From assembly GCA_963575645.1 (NCBI GenBank), contig OY754473.1:1302001-1366000 (forward strand): a stretch of 64,000 nucleotides of DNA, read 5' to 3'. Both the position numbers and the translations under genes were made by a program. Shown piece by piece: positions 51,553 to 62,024 of this stretch. The notes below the pieces were generated by a model, which saw only the letters and a program-made list of their open reading frames with translations, was not told where the DNA came from and did not search any database. How positions within the stretch are numbered: the stretch's first letter is position 1; each line of letters starts with the position of its first letter. The stretch is from Xanthostigma xanthostigma. Lineage: Eukaryota; Arthropoda; Insecta; Raphidioptera; Raphidiidae.

Positions 51553-51960
51553 TACTAGCTGTTACCTGCGTCCCTGCACGTGATAACAGAAATTTTATGT
51601 TCTTCATTATATACTATATCAAATGTCCATATTTTTGAAGTTGAAATTGGCTGGAATTTTTTGTTGTTAAAATGTATTAAAAGAAGTTTTTTTCTATTGA
51701 AAACCCGATCCGGGGCATGTCCCCGGATCGGATTTCCAATAGAAAAAACTTTTTTTTTCATCACGCACTATTTTTTCGACGGCATAACAAAGCTTCCTTA
51801 TATGAAACACGCTACAGATCTAAGTTTACGAGCGTCTATAATCTACAATCTTTCAATTCTTACGAAAACAAAATAAAAAAATAACGTTTAACCGTTTAAG
51901 CCGTGAAATGAGCTCTAAACAAAGTACAGAATTTAAAACAAACCAGAACGCCGTACGACG
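51553..51960 (+). mobile_element. Retroelement-type fragment with an inserted hairpin
   Basis: Starts ACTAGCTGTTACCTGCGTCC, the GC-rich opening of RTE-like tails. At 51683-51754 a near-perfect 70-bp hairpin reads CCCGATCCGGGGCATG and onward to CGGATCGGATTTCCAATAG, with A/T runs at the base. The hairpin could be a terminator-like fold or a tiny MITE. Confidence 0.5.
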
Positions 51961-52324
51961 CGCGTCATTTGTTATTCTCTAAACGATTGCCGACTGTAAT
52001 GCCGCCTGTAATACCGACGAGACTCGGGGATACAAAATAGAAAATCGCCCGGAGATGTTTTAATATTTTTATCTCTGCATTTAAAAACGTAACTTCATGC
52101 AGGATTACTGTTACTCGATACGCCCGACCCCCGGCCTCCGCCACCCACTTTATGCGCTGCAACGAAAAAAAGTTGACCGGAAGCAGGATGTGCTTTTTTT
52201 TAAATAACAAAACAAAAGTTTTTCCTCTGTTGAGCTTTACAGATATGGCATTTGTTCGAGCTTACGTCGTTCACTCGGTTCTGAACTCTGGTGGGTATAA
52301 AATAGTTGCTTTTTGCAAGCTTTT
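51961..52324. other. Low-copy sequence
   Basis: No match in the window; moderately GC-rich at 51960-52160. No gene recognised. Confidence 0.35.
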
Positions 52325-52840
52325 CCCGGTGTCTGTATGTCTGTCTGAAATCAAATCTTGCAAGTTCAATTTGACCCACTTCCCGTTATCCGATTGAGCT
52401 GAAATTTTGCATGCGTGTGTAGTTCCGATGACAATACAATATTATAGTAACTAACTGACCGATTCGGCTTTCACCCAGTTGAAAATTGCATTTTAACTAC
52501 TTCCCGTTCTCCGATTGAGTTGAAATTTTGCATACGTATATGTAGTTCCGTTAACAATACAATATTATCTGACCGGTCCGGCTTTCGCCCGGTTTTAAAT
52601 CGCACTTTTAATTACTTCACGGCATCCCATTGAGTTGAAATTTTGCATACGTATGTAGTTCCGATGACAATACAATATTATAATAATTACTAACTGACCG
52701 GTCCGGTTTTCGTCCGGATGTAAATCGTACTTTTAACAAAGCATTCTAAAAACTTGAAAATAAATAAACGAAAAAAAGAAATTTAAAAAAAGCTTTTATA
52801 GTAGTTAATAAAAATGACCTAAAAGTTAAAAATAATTTTA
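52325..52840 (+). repeat. Tandem repeat F, three units of 115-121 bp
   Basis: GAAATTTTGCA recurs at 52401, 52522 and 52637. Units share ATACGTATGTAGTTCC, GACAATACAATATTATA and ACTGACCGGTCCGG. The same flanks as at 12.5 kb show that the array is a fixed part of a dispersed element. Confidence 0.8.
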
Positions 52841-53144
52841 TTTTCCGATTATAAATAAGCCATTTTATACGTACAGTCTCAAGTTTTAAAATACATATAC
52901 ATATATTAATTTTCCACAAATATATAAATTTATTATCGGTTTTTATTGATAAATTAATATTTTTGAATAGATTTTTTATTTTTTTTCATTATTAAACGCA
53001 CTTACCTTTGTCGAGAGTAGAATGCCGCGTATTAGTAGAGGGAGAAAATAGACAAGGAAAAAGGAACGCTGCATATTATGACGCTACGATGCCAACAACT
53101 AGTATGAGAAAGAAAATGTGCGCGCGCACCTCTCTCTCTTGCCC
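52841..53144. other. Unassigned sequence
   Basis: Nothing recognised. Confidence 0.35.
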
Positions 53145-54262
53145 CTACAATAATATACGAAACATAACTCTCTCACTTTCTATCTTCACTAACTTATATC
53201 TCCCTCGCTCGATCACACTTTTCGTAACGCTTTCCGTTAGCCTCGCCCGATCACACTTTTCATAACGCTCTCGTCACGCATTCACCAGCTTACTTCCCAA
53301 CACAAGCGTGCGTAAAGAAGTTTTACTTCAAAAAAAAGATGGTATCACGCTTTTATTTAAAAGCAAACAGTTCGGTGTTAACATAGTTCGGTGCCGTGCT
53401 CACATCTGCATGTAGGGTTAGTACACATATGAGGATTTAAATCCCACTTATTCCTGTCGTACGAGCATTTTTTTTTTATTTTAAATGTTTAAATTCCGCC
53501 TCTTTTACCTAATCTAATCGTAGTGTGTTGTTTGTTGGCCACAAAATGAAAAATCACGAGTTTTGTTATTGGCTCTCCAGTGACGTACTCGAAAAATTTT
53601 TAAAATATAAAACTATAATACATTACTATTGAATGTGTGGACAAGACTAATTTCAAAAATATTATATATAATAATAATAATAATAAAAAAACGAGTGTGC
53701 TTTAGACCACACGACTGAAGTAAAACTTCTTCCTGCCATAATTTGTTATTGTTCACCCGAAAATTCACAAAATATCAACTTTAAAATGACTTTACAATTT
53801 TATTCAATTTAAACGAAGGATATTTAATGTATTGAACAAAATATTAATTTATAAAATTGTTCAAGAACGAAATGAACAGTCTAATGTAAGAAGAAAGAAA
53901 TATAAACATAAAGATAATGAAAACAAAAGTAATACATTGCGATTACTTAGCTCTCGTTGGATTTTAAGCGTAAATCTTTATGAAATATTATCTAAAGTAG
54001 GTTTACAAAACTTTTTTCTGTCATCCGATAGCGCCACTGGCAAGTGTGTGATTTTATTGTTAGTACTGCTTATATTTTCGGCACTTGATGGCGCCACTAG
54101 CCAGTGAAGTATTTGTCATCCTCTTTCTATCTTCACTAACTTATGTCTCCTTCTCAATTTCCGTTCGCCTCGCCCGATCACACTTTCCGTAAATGCTCTC
54201 GTCACGCATTCACCAGCTTACTCCCCAAGTCAAGCGTGCGTAAAGAAGTTTTACTTCAAAAA
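53145..54262 (+). mobile_element. Family C element, copy 2, with direct repeats
   Basis: The block from CTTTCTATCTTCACTAACTT to GCGTAAAGAAGTTTTACTTC occurs twice, at 53170-53330 and 54115-54262. The core 53706-54262 (GAAGTAAAACTTCTTCCTGC to AAGAAGTTTTACTTC) is collinear with copy 1 at 19873-20480. AACTTCTT-type self-complementary motifs end both copies. No transposase. Confidence 0.65.
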
Positions 54263-54269
54263 CGCAAAG

Positions 54270-54714
54270 TCCCAATTGGATACTTTTGATAATCCCAAAA
54301 ATTTGGCGTAAGCGATTCTGTCGGAAAAAGTATATCTGCTTCCAGTGTGTCTGGGTGCAAGAAGCGTTAACCCTTTCGCGCTACTGACGGCGACAGCGAA
54401 TGCGCGGCAGGTGAAGGGGTGAAGAGAAAGCTCTCTCGCTCACGTTCAGAGCTTTAACTGAAAGCTCTCATGGGGACAACTTGCCTATGAATAAATTAAC
54501 AATTATCTTAAGCTCTCTATACAGTGAACTACTGTATATACCTGCAGCTGCTATTATAGCGATTGTTGTAGCTAACCGGTTTGCACTGATACACTGTATT
54601 GATGTCTCTTCTAATTAAATCGTTATACAACTTAAATTGAGTTTTCATTGAAAAAAGACAGAAACTGCGACACGGGATTTGCGAATTGCATCTCCCATTA
54701 TTGCGTTGCATTTG
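54270..54714. other. Unassigned sequence
   Basis: 54370-54420 is GC-rich; the rest is AT-rich. No gene recognised. Confidence 0.35.
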
Positions 54715-54746
54715 TTAGATCTCGTGATTGTTGGTGTTAGTCAGAG

Positions 54747-55252
54747 TGCCCGTCGGTAAAAATTTTATTGTTACATACTCTCCCCAAACTTTGTATATGG
54801 CTTCATTAGGCCTGGTCTGACACCTATTTCCTCTATGACTTTTCTTGATTTTGGGGAGTTTTCTCTCTAAACTTTCCGAAAGGTGTCGTTTTGACGACAC
54901 ATAAAAATTTATAGATACTGTCTGTTTTTTTAATTGGGTAGCTTAAAAACTTCAACCAAAACGCTAAAATAATGTTCTCTGACAAATAACATGAACCGAT
55001 TAAAATGTCTCACACCTCGAATATGTTCGACATATTCGAGGTGTCAGACATTTTAAATTTACCCAATTAAAAAAACAAACAGTATCTATAAATTTTTACA
55101 TGTCGTCAAAACGGCATCTTTCGGAAACTTTAGAGGGAAAACGCTCCAAAATCAAGAAAAGTCATAGAGGAAATAGATGTCAGACTAGGCCTAATGAAGC
55201 CATATACAAAGTTTGGGGAGAGTATATCAATACAATTTTTGCCGACGGGCAA
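54747..55252. mobile_element. Palindrome O, each arm encoding the same small peptide
   Basis: Arms of about 190-200 bp diverge from a central hairpin (CACCTCGAATATGTTCGAC region, 55014-55047). The minus-strand frame starting at 54900 and the plus-strand frame starting at 55100 both encode MSSKRHLSE, then KIKKSHRGNRCQTRPNEAIY and KVWGEY. A 60-bp stretch in the left arm (54942-55003) is absent from the right. I do not recognise the peptide; its basic start would suit a nuclear protein. Confidence 0.65.
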
Positions 55253-55396
55253 ACATGGTATCCTGTCATTTTATCGCACGAAAATTTATCGTACGATAAC
55301 CCATAGCCGTCAACTCGTCGCACGACAATTCATCGCGACGACGATTTCTCGCGAAACAATACATCGGAAAATATTCTGTTTTCACGATTTTTTTAA
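55253..55396. other. Short sequence with TCGCACGA motifs
   Basis: TCGCACGAAAATTTATCG and CGTCGCACGACAATTCATCG are diverged repeats of one motif, a pattern I associate with lepidopteran repeat ends. Nothing coding. Confidence 0.35.
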
Positions 55397-55606
55397 AGGA
55401 CTCCGCACAAACCTTATGGGATTTGGTTCTGGGTGAAAATGATCGAAAATGGTTTTATTTTATAGTTTAAAAGACACTAAAAAAAGTGTTCATGGGCGCA
55501 TAGTCTAATCACCAATAGATTTTTAGCTATAGATATATATTTATAGCTAAAAGTCTATTGGTTTTAAGCTGTGCGCCCATGGACACTTATATCTTTTTCT
55601 ATTATT
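55397..55606 (+). mobile_element. MITE G, copy 2, right end missing
   Basis: AAAGGACTCCGCACAAACC at the left; palindromic centre ACCAATAGATTTTTAGCTAT / ATAGCTAAAAGTCTATTGG; the right arm stops after TGTGCGCCCATGGACACTT. A hAT element begins just beyond. Confidence 0.75.
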
Positions 55607-55615
55607 CATCTAAGA

Positions 55616-56126
55616 CAGTGATTCCCAAAGTGATCTATATCGACCCCCAGGGGTCGACGACAACTTGCAGGGGGTCCATGTCTGCGGGAAAAAAAATTGG
55701 GGGTCCATGAAATGAAAATGGGGGTCAGCGATAGTGAAGAAACAAACTGGACATCGTTAACCGAAGAGATTTAATATTAAATCTACCTAAATTGATGCCA
55801 AATGTTGAAAATTTATTATTAAAGCATCAGGTTCATCCCTCACACTAAAAGCATTTACTTTTTGCTTATAGTTATTTTATGTAACAGAAAGTAAATTTTA
55901 ATTTGAATCTAATTAATAAATGTATATAAAACTAAACATTTCACACTACATTTCACTACCGTTATAAATTTAAATCGTTCAAAGTGAGTAGCACTATACC
56001 GGTTGTCAAAAATACATTTGAAATTAATAAATTTGCAAAAAATCAATATCAGATAAGCAGGGGGTCTACCCAAATCCGGAAAACATGGCAAGTGGTCTAC
56101 GAGGCAAAATAGTTTGGGGACCTCTG
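55616..56126. mobile_element. hAT element, 511 bp, perfect 8-bp duplication
   Basis: CAGTGATTCCCAAAGTG at the left and AGTTTGGGGACCTCTG at the right are inverted hAT-type ends. Flanks ATCTAAGA are identical (55608-55615, 56127-56134). Subterminal GGGGGTC repeats occur near both ends. No transposase frame. Confidence 0.85.
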
Positions 56127-56204
56127 ATCTAAGATTTTAACCAAATACTTGTCATTTTGATAATATTTTGTTTTTAAATTGTTAAGATAAATTAAAATGT
56201 ATGA

Positions 56205-56323
56205 TTCAAATCTTTGATTAACGTCTGAATAGAACTCTTCAAATCTAGCGAAATATTGATTTATAATTTAATATTTTTGTCAATATATAGTCTAAAAAAA
56301 TTGGTCGATAATTTTATTTATTT
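56205..56323 (+). mobile_element. Short relative of the 15.5-kb hammerhead-like element
   Basis: Shares AATCTTTGATTAACGTCTGA at the start and TTGGTCGATAATTTTATTTA at the end with 15537-16096 but lacks the palindromic middle. Direct repeats AAAATGTATGA (56194-56204, 56324-56334) flank it. This shows the end sequences are mobile without the cores. Confidence 0.65.
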
Positions 56324-56334
56324 AAAATGTATGA

Positions 56335-56777
56335 AGTTCTGTTAAAATATGTCATTAATTTTGGAGTGATTCCGTCACCTAATTAGCTCTATTTTGTCCA
56401 TTTAAATAACAACCTTATTGAATGTCAATTGTTGAAATTAAAATCACGACGTTTCGAGCGAATTTCTTTAGGGCGCCAGACGTCCGTCCAAGTCGAGTGC
56501 ATCAATCAACGCGAAGAACATGAAACAGTGCTGATTATTCATTAATAATAACTGATCAATATGTATTTATGTGTGTATAGAAACAGTTGAACATCACAAC
56601 GTCGCTACAGTCATGGACAAACCATATCACTTTTAGTAGCAGATTATTTCGTAACAATTGTATTAAATAGAGTTCTAGTCTGATTGTAAACAAAGTGAAT
56701 AAAATATAAATTAAAGCTATCCGACCAAAATTACGATCAGTAGAGCTCGGACGTACGTACGAAATTAAAAAAAAAAC
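56335..56777. other. Unassigned sequence with repeat N copy 2
   Basis: 56660-56765 matches 24405-24515 (repeat N). At 56443-56475, ACGACGTTTCGAGCGAATTT is the complement of a diverged hammerhead-like core. Otherwise nothing recognised. Confidence 0.4.
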
Positions 56778-57026
56778 TTTTAATATAAGTACCACGTTTT
56801 TTAAAACGAACTAGAAAGTATATAATAATTTCTTTACAGACAGATTTTTAACTTGTACGAAAAACGTGGGGTGCATTATTCGTTTTATTTCATAAATACA
56901 TTTTTTCATTGATAGCTACTCTCTACACTTTTTTCGTCTCAAATCCTTATAAGTTAAAAATCTGTATTTAAAGAAATTATTTTATACTTTTTAGTTCGCT
57001 TTAAAAACATAGTGTATTAAAAAGTT
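56778..57026. mobile_element. Palindrome K, 249 bp
   Basis: ACTTTTAATATAAGTACCAC at the left, TTAAAAACATAGTGTATTAA at the right. Inner arms match through TTTCTTTACAGACAGATTT and its inverse. A half copy is at 33520. Confidence 0.7.
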
Positions 57027-57103
57027 CTCTTTATTTCTTTTATTATTTTTATACATTTAGTAAGAAAAAATAAAAATACATCGTAAAAAAATAAAAATAT
57101 TAT

Positions 57104-57235
57104 GTCCCATGGGGGATGGAACCCGCGACCTTTGCGTTATTAGCACGACGCTCTAATCAACTGAGCCATAGACCAGTGACTGCTACGTGCCTTACAACGG
57201 TAAACAAGTAAGAATGAATTATATGTATCTGTCCA
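57104..57235 (-). mobile_element. tRNA-Ile-derived SINE
   Basis: On the minus strand 57104-57176 has box A TGGCTCAGTTGATTAG, anticodon loop CTAATAA (AAT, Ile), intact anticodon stem, and box B-like GGTTCCATCCC. One acceptor pair and one T-stem pair are mismatched, so function as a tRNA is doubtful. The adjoining TTACAACGGTAAACAAGTAA is shared with 11.43 kb, which makes it a SINE. Its distal part is interrupted by the Tc1-like copy 3. Confidence 0.65.
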
Positions 57236-57251
57236 CATATATGTCCCCATA

Positions 57252-57827
57252 CAGTATGTAAACACGTAACGTGCACATAGGGAAATTAACATTGGGAAAA
57301 AATGACTGGATCAGAGTGAGCCTTGAAATTTTGTTTTTCAATTTGACAGATAATATTCTTTTGCAAAATGAATGTGTTATACTACTGAAAAAAATATTCA
57401 AATGATAACAACATATTCGAACTTTTTTTATTAATGGGACATTAAATTCCCAAAAATACTTAAATATGGTGCGAGATCAAATATCTCCGCCTATTCGTGT
57501 TGAACCTCTAAAGACATTGGATCACTGATTTACCAACGCGCATTCGTCATACCAGTCAGACAATTTTTGAATGAAATGTTTCCAAACAGATGGGGTTGTT
57601 TTCATGTTTTATTTTTGTACAAAAAAATTAAAATAATGGTTTATAAGAGCTTTTTATTATTAAAAAAGCCAAGTAAAATAAAAATAAATCAAAATAAAAT
57701 ACAAATCCTCAAGATTACCACGATAATTCAATAGAAATAATAATTAATGCAGTCATGGCTAACTCTGATCCAAGTATTTTTTCCCAATGCTAATTTCCCT
57801 ATGTGCACCTTACGTGTTTACATACTG
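57252..57827 (+). mobile_element. Tc1/mariner-type element E, copy 3
   Basis: Opposite orientation to copies 1 and 2. CAGTATGTAAACACGTAACG and its inverse flanked by TA (57250-57251, 57828-57829). The plus-strand transposase remnant can be recognised as LNSQKYLNMVRDQIS but is frameshifted downstream. 576 bp. Confidence 0.8.
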
Positions 57828-57843
57828 TATGTATCTGTGCCAT

Positions 57844-58437
57844 AGATATATATATATATATATTTAATAGATTGCGGATACACTAGCGCCTCCTGTACCT
57901 TTTAGAAGCCATTTTGTACGTGGAAAACGCCGTAAAAAGCGCGCGAGATTCAAAAATATTAATTATTTTATAATATGATTTTGTTGAGAAAAACAACAAA
58001 ACTCACAGTAAACAGTGATATTTCGCTCCAAAACCTATTTTTATACTGAAACGTTTCAAAAATTACAAAATTGAGCCATAAATATAATGTAAAAGCTTAG
58101 AACATTTTACATTGTCAGATTGGCAACAATGCTTGTCAACCTTGATGCCAAATTGACAACGTAAAATTTTCTAAGCTTTTACATTATATTTATGCTCAAT
58201 TTTGTAAATTTTGAAACGTTTCAGTATAAAAATAGGTTCTGGAGCGAAATATCACTGTTTACTGTGAGTTTTGTTGTTTTTCTCAATAAAATCATATTAT
58301 AAAATAATTAATATTTTTGAATCTTGCGCGCTTTTTACGGCGTTTTCCATGTACAAAATGGCTTCTAATTGGAACCATTCCGCACAATGCTCAAGGATAG
58401 GCATCCGCTATCTATTAATATATATATCTATGATCTG
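57844..58437. mobile_element. Large palindrome P, ~590 bp
   Basis: Arms of about 265 bp: CATAGATATATATATATATA on the left, its inverse on the right, and a nearly uninterrupted match through GCGCGCAAGATTCAAAAATA and AGCTTAGAACATTTTACATT-type bases. The loop is about 40 bp near 58130. No coding capacity. Confidence 0.8.
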
Positions 58438-58439
58438 TA

Positions 58440-59078
58440 CACAAGAAAGCGAGTTAAATAAATAAATACATAGATAAATAGATGATGAGAAACGTTGAGG
58501 ATGTTCTTATTGAGACTTGACTGTAGTAGCAGCATAAAACGTCCGCAACCGTACATCGCATGACCCGACGTATTCTGTGGCATCACTTGTATGTATGTAA
58601 TATATCCATTAGGGCTGCATTAATAGCATTTTCCATGGCATTCCGCGATACAATCATGATTGAGCGGTCGGATGCGAATGCATTCTCCATCTCCCAACCC
58701 GTTTCGCCGCCTCCCGCCGCCTCCCTACATGCGTTCCCTCTCTGCACCCCCAAACCCGACCGACGCCGGCAGAGTACCTATACTGTTTGTGTCTGTTGCA
58801 GAAACAAAACGGCGAGCGATAATTGCGACCGCCCCCGCGCCGCCCCCCGTCGCCGCTTATCGCAATTGCACCCGGTTCAAAACAGTTGACATTTGAACGC
58901 ATCGACTGCACTGCTGCGTATGTGTTTTGTTTCCGAAATATTGTGGACGCTAATTAAATTTCACGACACAATGCAAAACAGTTCTGGCGTAGAAAGCGAT
59001 TGGGGAATTTTCGAGATTATTTCGTATTACTGTACGCTGCGATTACTAATCTGACTGCAGTGAAATGCAGGCATGCAA
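58440..59078. other. Low-copy sequence with GC-rich island
   Basis: 58640-58900 is GC-rich with CCGCCTCCCGCCGCCTCCC, not repeated. Open frames on both strands (up to 109 codons) lack domains. Possible host regulatory or untranslated sequence. Confidence 0.4.
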
Positions 59079-59083
59079 AGAGG

Positions 59084-59160
59084 GTCGCGTAGAGTAGTGG
59101 TTAGCGCGCTGGACTCACGATCTATAGGTGCTGGGTTCGATTCCCGACGTAAGCAGGTTG
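59084..59160 (+). pseudogene. tRNA-derived SINE head
   Basis: GCGTAGAGTAGTGGTTAGCG resembles box A and GGGTTCGATTCCC is a perfect box B at the right spacing. Stems do not close well, so it is a tRNA-like repeat rather than a gene. Confidence 0.6.
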
Positions 59161-59206
59161 TAGTTAGGGCTTTTTTACACGCTTTATATTAACTTCAGTT
59201 GTAAGT

Positions 59207-59298
59207 TTGTATGTATGTATGTATGTATGTATGTATGTATGTATGTATGTATGTATGTATGTATGTATGTATGTATGTATGTATGTTTGTTTGTTTGT
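59207..59298. repeat. (ATGT)n microsatellite
   Basis: About 20 uninterrupted ATGT units followed by TTTG units. The open frame across it (repeated MYVC) is an artefact. Confidence 0.95.
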
Positions 59299-59339
59299 AA
59301 CCTTCCTTTGGACTACAGCAAGTGGTTTATTACTGTTAG

Positions 59340-59445
59340 TACGTTATGCCACTACTGTAAGAGCAATCGTTGACGCGGGTCTTCGCTGACGTCAACTCTC
59401 GGATTCACGGGTCGTGGGTTCTAATCCCGTCCACGCCGAAATAAA
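59340..59445 (+). pseudogene. tRNA-like 3' half
   Basis: GGATTCACGGGTCGTGGGTT followed by CTAATCCCGTCCACGCCG has a box B and a T-arm-like fold; no matching 5' half is obvious. Probably part of the same SINE complex as 59084. Confidence 0.4.
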
Positions 59446-59480
59446 AAAATTGTTTTTTTTCGGCAAATTTTTGACAATAA

Positions 59481-59800
59481 ACGAACTAAAAAGTGGAAAA
59501 TAAATATAGTTTAAAAAAAACTAAAAAACACGCTTTATATCGAACTAAAATGTAAAAAATATTTTTTTTAAAATAAGCTTAAAACAATAATGAATAAAAA
59601 ATACAAATGTTATTGTGAAAAAAGCGTGGGGCGCTCGATGTACGAAAATGTGGAACAAAGTGCCCTACGCTTTTTTTGCAATAATAGTTGTATTTTTTAT
59701 TCATTATTGTTTTAAGCTTATTTAAAAAAAAATATTTTTTACTTTTTAGTTCGTTATAAAGCGTGTTTTTTAGTTTTTTTTAACTATATTTATTCTACTG
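59481..59800. mobile_element. Palindrome of ~320 bp
   Basis: GAACTAAAAAGTGGAAAATA near the left pairs with TTTTTTACTTTTTAGTTCG; arms of roughly 130 bp also share AACACGCTTTATA and TAAAACAATAATGAATAAA. The central loop is about 45 bp and is GC-richer. Confidence 0.7.
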
Positions 59801-60006
59801 TATTTCGTCGGGAAATCGTAATTAGATTGCCATCTTTGATGCAACTTAACGTACAAAATTAAAGTATTCCACGGAATCTTACAATCTTTCAGTTAATTAT
59901 ATCTCTATTCTTTCTGGCAATGAAATTAAAGAGCGGTATAAAAATTAGAAAAACCAAACAATTACTCTACTTTCTTTATTCCAATAAGCAAAAACTAGAG
60001 TGACCT

Positions 60007-60596
60007 GTGCGAATTATTCGCACTAAATAAGTATAATAATTATCACTTTACAAAATTATTTTTTAAATATGATTGCAGGTATTCAATTCGTTTCTAATTT
60101 TGCACACTGCTTATAACGTTCTTCTTTTTGTTGTATTACAATGTGAAGCTCAGATGGCAGATCGAAGAAATATTTTACTAAAATTGTCATATAGAGGCGC
60201 AAGTAGCAAAAGCGTTGAGCTAAGCCGTCAGATGGCATCAGGCAGCATTGCTGTACGTTGTTCAGTGTTGCTCGCTGTTTCAAAATTAAAGCCGTCAGAT
60301 GGCAGTATGCAGTATTGTGTCTGTTGTATTACAATATGAAGGTCAGATGACAGACCGAAATGTTGACGTTGTTTCAAAATTAAAGCCGTCAGATGGCAGA
60401 CGTTGTTCAGCGTTGCTGTATTTTAATTAATTTACAAAAACAAAAGCAATAATAAATTTTTTAGTTGTCGATGTCAGTAGAACAAGCAGTTATCTGTAAA
60501 ATGATATATAATTTATGTGGAGAAATTGTGTGGTTTTTTCTAAAAAGGGAGGCAAACATCTTAACCTTAACGTATTACCTAATATATATGATAAGC
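60007..60596 (+). repeat. 590-bp dispersed repeat, copy B
   Basis: Inverted partner of 48665-49247, about 11 kb away, with over 85 percent identity by eye. Includes three phrases of the GCCGTCAGATGGCA type. Border hairpin GTGCGAATTATTCGCAC at 60018. Confidence 0.65.
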
Positions 60597-60646
60597 CTTT
60601 TCGAATTAAAGAAACAAAAGTCCACTATCGTTTCTTTAAAAAAAAA

Positions 60647-60799
60647 ATGGTTGTCTGTAAAGTCGGTTTACGGACGATAGTTTTACGTGATAACGTATTT
60701 CGCTCGAATATCATATTTAATAATACATCGGAACGTGACACTTTTTCGTGCATGCAGCCGGTGTTTCATCAATTTATAAGACGTTATCACGTCAAAAAA
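60647..60799 (+). mobile_element. A-run element, copy 6, shortest (153 bp)
   Basis: ATGGTTGTCTGTAAAGTCGG to ACGTTATCACGTCAAAAAA, between A-runs. It has both family ends and almost nothing else, so it shows the minimum mobile length. CTTTTTCGTGCATGCAGCC is retained. Confidence 0.8.
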
Positions 60800-61046
60800 G
60801 ATTTATCTAGTCAAATTAAAGCGCGGACTATAAACAAAACCCAGCCCAGACGCTCCACGGACGTCCTTAAAAAGAAGACAAATCCGGGGAAACCCTGACG
60901 GAATGCAACCCTATATGGAAACATTCAAAATAGTTCAGATTTTAGAGACCCGTCTTTCCACCACGACCCGTTCTTCCGCCGTATGTCGACTAACATCAGA
61001 TGGCCGACTACAAAAAAAATCCCGTCGTGCGCTAAAGTGTATGTGG

Positions 61047-61080
<34 letters not shown>

Positions 61081-61378
61081 GTTGTCATTGAATATTTTCC
61101 CTTGGTACGATTATTTCCGGTCCATAATAAAGCGTTTTGACATTTTAGTGCGGCCACTTTTCACGACGTCTTCTCGCACAGATACAGTCTATTGTGGTTG
61201 AATAACATGTGTATATATATAAATTCGATGCGATGTTTAAGGGTGCTCGCAACTCTAAATATTTAAGTTACATTTGAAATAATCGCCATTGAACAATTCG
61301 TTTTGAAATAGCCCTGAATACTCTGCTTTAAAATACTATAACTGTCTTCCTACTTACATGAAGACATTACCGTTTCCT
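60800..61378. other. Low-copy sequence with (GT)n
   Basis: A (GT)15 run is at 61048-61078. No gene recognised. Confidence 0.4.
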
Positions 61379-61446
61379 AAAGGACCCCGCACAAACCTTA
61401 TGGGATTTGGTTCTCGGTTAAATTGATCGAAAATGGTTTTATATTA

Positions 61447-61701
61447 TATGCCAAAGCAGTTTTATCCATATTTCATAAAAAACCTGAAAACATGTCCCTA
61501 TCGTCAACAAAAACAGGAATCCTATATAATATACAAGTACCAAAAATGACGAAAACTTTCAGCCAAAACCACGCGGTATTCCTTGGTCCCAAATTATATA
61601 ACAACATACCTGTAAAGCTCAAAACAATTAAAAATAGAAAAATATTAAACTGGCTGTTCCATGACGACGAATCAAAAATTATATACGACATCCTCAACTA
61701 A
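61447..61701 (+). pseudogene. LINE reverse transcriptase, C-terminal fragment
   Basis: About 84 codons to a stop at 61699-61701. KTFSQNHAVFLGPKLYNNIP and VKLKTIKNRKILNWLF match the conserved tail of CR1/L2/jockey-like reverse transcriptases (hydrophobic residues, GPKLWNxLP, then K/L-rich helix). The catalytic part (YADD box) is absent because the insertion is 5'-truncated. Closest clade cannot be told from this fragment. Confidence 0.7.
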
Positions 61702-61832
61702 TCTGACTGGACTTATTGACTGGCTAATAACATTCTGCACATTATAACATCCATAAAATGTTTATTTTACTATTATTATTATTATAATTATTCAGTTAAA
61801 GTAGTGTTGATCCAATAGAATATTAAGATGAA

Positions 61833-62024
61833 GGAAGGTTTTTGGTTGAGGATCGCAAAATAAGCTTTGCCAGTGTTTCGCTAGTGGCCAACGTTTCGAA
61901 AAATTTATTTTCATCTTGAGGCCCTGAAGATGAAAATAAATTTCTCTAAACGTTGGCCACTAGCCAAACACTGGTAAAGCTTATTTTGCGATCCTCAACC
62001 AAAAACCTTCCTTCATCTTAATTA
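61833..62024. mobile_element. Palindrome with hammerhead-like boxes
   Basis: AAGATGAAGGAAGGTTTTTG and its inverse are the ends; the arms match through GAGGATCGCAAAATAAGC and GGCCAACGTTT. The right arm has CTGAAGA (61924-61930) and TAAACGTT; the left arm in reverse has CTCAAGA and GAAACGTT. Taken together the ancestral core was CTGAAGA-stem-GAAACGTT, but neither arm now keeps both boxes perfect. Confidence 0.6.

Noticed and set aside
57104-57176. Functional tRNA-Ile(AAT) gene
   Set aside because: Best-preserved tRNA-like sequence in the window, but acceptor and T-stem each have a mismatch and its flank is repeated at 11.4 kb.
58560-58889. 109-codon frame as a coding exon
   Set aside because: Open frames exist on both strands because of high GC content; no domain and no splice context that stands out.
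59207-59389. Open frame rich in MYVC repeats
   Set aside because: It is a translated ATGT microsatellite.
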